From NCBI RefSeq assembly GCF_015461835.1, contig NZ_JACOPX010000013.1, positions 124,001 to 188,000 of the forward strand: a stretch of DNA of 64,000 nt, written 5' to 3'. Origin of the DNA: Pseudomonas neuropathica (GTDB lineage Bacteria; Pseudomonadota; Gammaproteobacteria; Pseudomonadales; Pseudomonadaceae). A program made the translations under genes and the position numbers. Shown piece after piece: positions 62,255 through 64,000 of the stretch (the first letter of the stretch is position 1; the number at the start of each line of letters is the position of its first letter). The notes beneath the pieces are model-generated. The model did not search any database and was not told the origin of the DNA. It was given only the letters and a program-made list of their open reading frames with translations.

Positions 62255-64000
62255 ATGTCGCCTCGTTCGCGATTCAACGGCCCGGCCCGCCAGCGCGGGG
62301 CGATTGGCTTGATAGCGGCGGCCACCCTCAGTCTGGCGGTGGTGATGCTGCTGTTGGTGGTCGACACCGGCCGCCTGTACATGGAACAGCGCAAATTGCA
62401 GCGCGTGGTCGACAACGCCGCCCTCGAAGCCGTCAGCCGTGGCGGTAATTGCCTGCCGGGGCTGAGCGCCGCCAGTTATGCCGGGCAAAGCGCCGTGCGC
62501 AATGGCTACATCGTCGATGCCAGCAACACCCTCGCCACCACGTGCGGCACCCTGGTGACTGCCGCCAGCGGTTTACGCACGTTCGCCGTGGATGCCACGC
62601 AAATGGCTGCGGTCAAAGTCGTCGCCAGTCGCACGGTGATCACCAGTTTTGCCGGCGGCGTACAAGCCTTGTTCAGCGCTACACCGGTCAGTCTCAATAC
62701 CACGCTGAATGCCTCGGCGGTGGCCGCCAAACCGCAGCCAACGGTCGCCCAGCTGAATATTCGCAGCACGCTGGCGAGCATCGATACGGCCCAGTCGAAC
62801 ATCCTCAATCCGCTGTTTTCCGGGTTGCTCGGCGGTAACGTCAACCTCACCGCGTTAGGCTGGGACGGCCTGCTGAACACTGATATCAACTTGCTCAAAT
62901 ACCTTGATCAACTGGCGATCAATCTCAACGTCGCGGCGGGCAATTACACGCAATTACTCAACACTCAGGCCACGGTGACGCAACTGATTCAGGCGGCGGC
63001 GACGGTGGTGCAACTCAATGGTGCGACCGCGCAGGTGATCACTGCGCTGGGCCAATTGCAGGTGGCCGCGATCAACGCGGCGCCGGTCAAACTGGGCGAC
63101 ATCCTGCAACTGCAGACCGGCACCACGGCAGCAGGGCTGGACGCCAATCTGCAACTGCTGCAACTGATTCAGGGCGTGGTGCAACTGGCCAACAGCAAGA
63201 GTGCGGTGGCGGCGACGTTGCCGATCAGCGTGCTCGGGCTGGCGAATGTCACGGTGCGGGTGAAAGTGATCGAGCCGCCGCAGTTTTCCGCCATTGGCGA
63301 TCCGGCGCGGGCCAAGGTCAATCCGACCGGGCCGGACCGGATTTATGTGCGTACGGCGCAGGTGCGCACGATGTTGTCGGTGAGCCTGCCGGTGCTGTCC
63401 GGGGTCACGGGGCTGACCAATGCGGTGTTGGGATTGGTCGCGGGACTGACGCCGACGCTCAATGCAGTCCTGAGTCTGAATCTGGTAGCAGTCCTGAGTT
63501 CGGTTGCCTGCGTCGGTTGCCAACAACTTGACCCACTCCTATTGCCATCCCCTGAAATTGACATCAGCCTGGATGCTGGTGGCGCGAAAAGCTATGTCAC
63601 CGATTACAGCTGCCCAACCGGGACAACAGGCACGAAAAGCCTGACTGCCCACACCATCACATCCATTGCCGACCTCAAACTCGGAAAGATCGACCCTGCC
63701 AACGCCTTTTCCTCGGCCGCCGAACCGACTGTCACGCCGTTACCGTTGGTTGATCTGGGAATCGTCACGTGCCACAAAATTCTGGGCATCGGGACTTGCG
63801 ACCCCTCCACCCATATTCAATACGGCGCTGGCGGCATTGCGATCAAACTCGACACCAGCGTCGCGCAAAACAATCAGGATCTGGTGTTCTCCAGCGCTAC
63901 GCCATTCGCCACCCCGGCGAACCTCAAATTGCCCCCAAGCATTCAGTCGGCCGCACCCACCAGTAACATCGTCGGCAGCCTGTCGAACACCCTCGCGGGC
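62255..64000 (+). CDS. TadG-like pilus assembly protein (3' end outside window)
   Basis: The first 582 codons of a Flp/Tad-pilus-associated protein of the TadG family. An N-terminal RQRGAIGLIAAATLSLAVV membrane helix is followed by VDTGRLYMEQRKLQRVVDNAALEA, the classic TadG/TadE-like processing region. A long Ala/Leu/Gln/Thr-rich extracytoplasmic region comes next. Cysteines CVGCQQ near residue 420 and a later pair could form disulfides. The ATG at 62255 has AAAGGAG seven bases upstream. Other tad genes would be expected beyond the right edge. Confidence 0.86.
   Translation, partial: MSPRSRFNGPARQRGAIGLIAAATLSLAVVMLLLVVDTGRLYMEQRKLQRVVDNAALEAVSRGGNCLPGLSAASYAGQSAVRNGYIVDASNTLATTCGTLVTAASGLRTFAVDATQMAAVKVVASRTVITSFAGGVQALFSATPVSLNTTLNASAVAAKPQPTVAQLNIRSTLASIDTAQSNILNPLFSGLLGGNVNLTALGWDGLLNTDINLLKYLDQLAINLNVAAGNYTQLLNTQATVTQLIQAAATVVQLNGATAQVITALGQLQVAAINAAPVKLGDILQLQTGTTAAGLDANLQLLQLIQGVVQLANSKSAVAATLPISVLGLANVTVRVKVIEPPQFSAIGDPARAKVNPTGPDRIYVRTAQVRTMLSVSLPVLSGVTGLTNAVLGLVAGLTPTLNAVLSLNLVAVLSSVACVGCQQLDPLLLPSPEIDISLDAGGAKSYVTDYSCPTGTTGTKSLTAHTITSIADLKLGKIDPANAFSSAAEPTVTPLPLVDLGIVTCHKILGIGTCDPSTHIQYGAGGIAIKLDTSVAQNNQDLVFSSATPFATPANLKLPPSIQSAAPTSNIVGSLSNTLAG

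Overview
This window is chromosomal DNA of a fluorescent Pseudomonas, probably of the P. fluorescens group. The evidence is a high-GC genome, the typical intergenic REP inverted pairs of that group (arms beginning GTAGGAGCTGCCG and GGGAGCGAGCCTGC), and gene order matching the P. aeruginosa PAO1 block speA - gcbA - aroQ - accB - accC - prmA - dusB - fis - purH - purD - retS - urea transporter (PAO1 order from memory, not searched).

Layout. 1-2.8 kb: start of a urea ABC transporter operon (urtA, urtB) on the minus strand, with a good sigma-54 promoter. 3.1-8.0 kb: a 1617-residue protein made of seven tandem units related to DUF4329. 8.0-13.5 kb: a minus-strand copper uptake and handling cluster (DUF2946, PCu(A)C chaperone, DUF2946, OprC-type receptor, PepSY protein), preceded by a small antitoxin-like gene. 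13.8-21.4 kb: the divergent cobalamin cluster cobK-cbiD-cobL (minus) and cobG-cobH-cobI-cobJ (plus). 21.7-28.7 kb: a 2353-residue large-clostridial-toxin-like protein. 28.8-32.3 kb: marC-like gene and the hybrid sensor retS. 32.4-39.2 kb: purD, purH, fis, dusB, a DUF3426 protein and prmA. 39.4-43.4 kb: a third giant, a 1319-residue dermonecrotic-toxin-like protein with a CheD-like active-site signature. 43.4-49.7 kb: accC, accB, aroQ, a chemoreceptor and the diguanylate cyclase gcbA. 50.1-54.6 kb: DUF2333, Nudix, Sui1-like and speA. 54.8-57.8 kb: a short orphan vgrG, a DUF4123 adaptor and a lipoprotein serine hydrolase. 57.8-64 kb: MATE transporter, small membrane protein, MazG-like, cmoM, two DUF4136 lipoproteins and the start of a TadG-like gene.

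The core genes do housekeeping: nitrogen and copper acquisition, B12, purine, fatty-acid and aromatic synthesis, c-di-GMP and Gac/Rsm signalling. The most unusual content is the three giant single-gene toxin-like loci placed at the edges of conserved operons, plus the VgrG/adaptor/hydrolase island. The 2353-residue protein keeps every expected GT44 glycosyltransferase residue, a separate papain-like Cys/His/Asp triad in the autoprotease position, and a TcdB-like pore region. The 1319-residue protein carries a C-x16-H motif identical in spacing to CheD glutamine deamidases. The first unit of the 1617-residue protein has a plausible full JAMM metalloprotease signature. None has an obvious secretion partner in the window.
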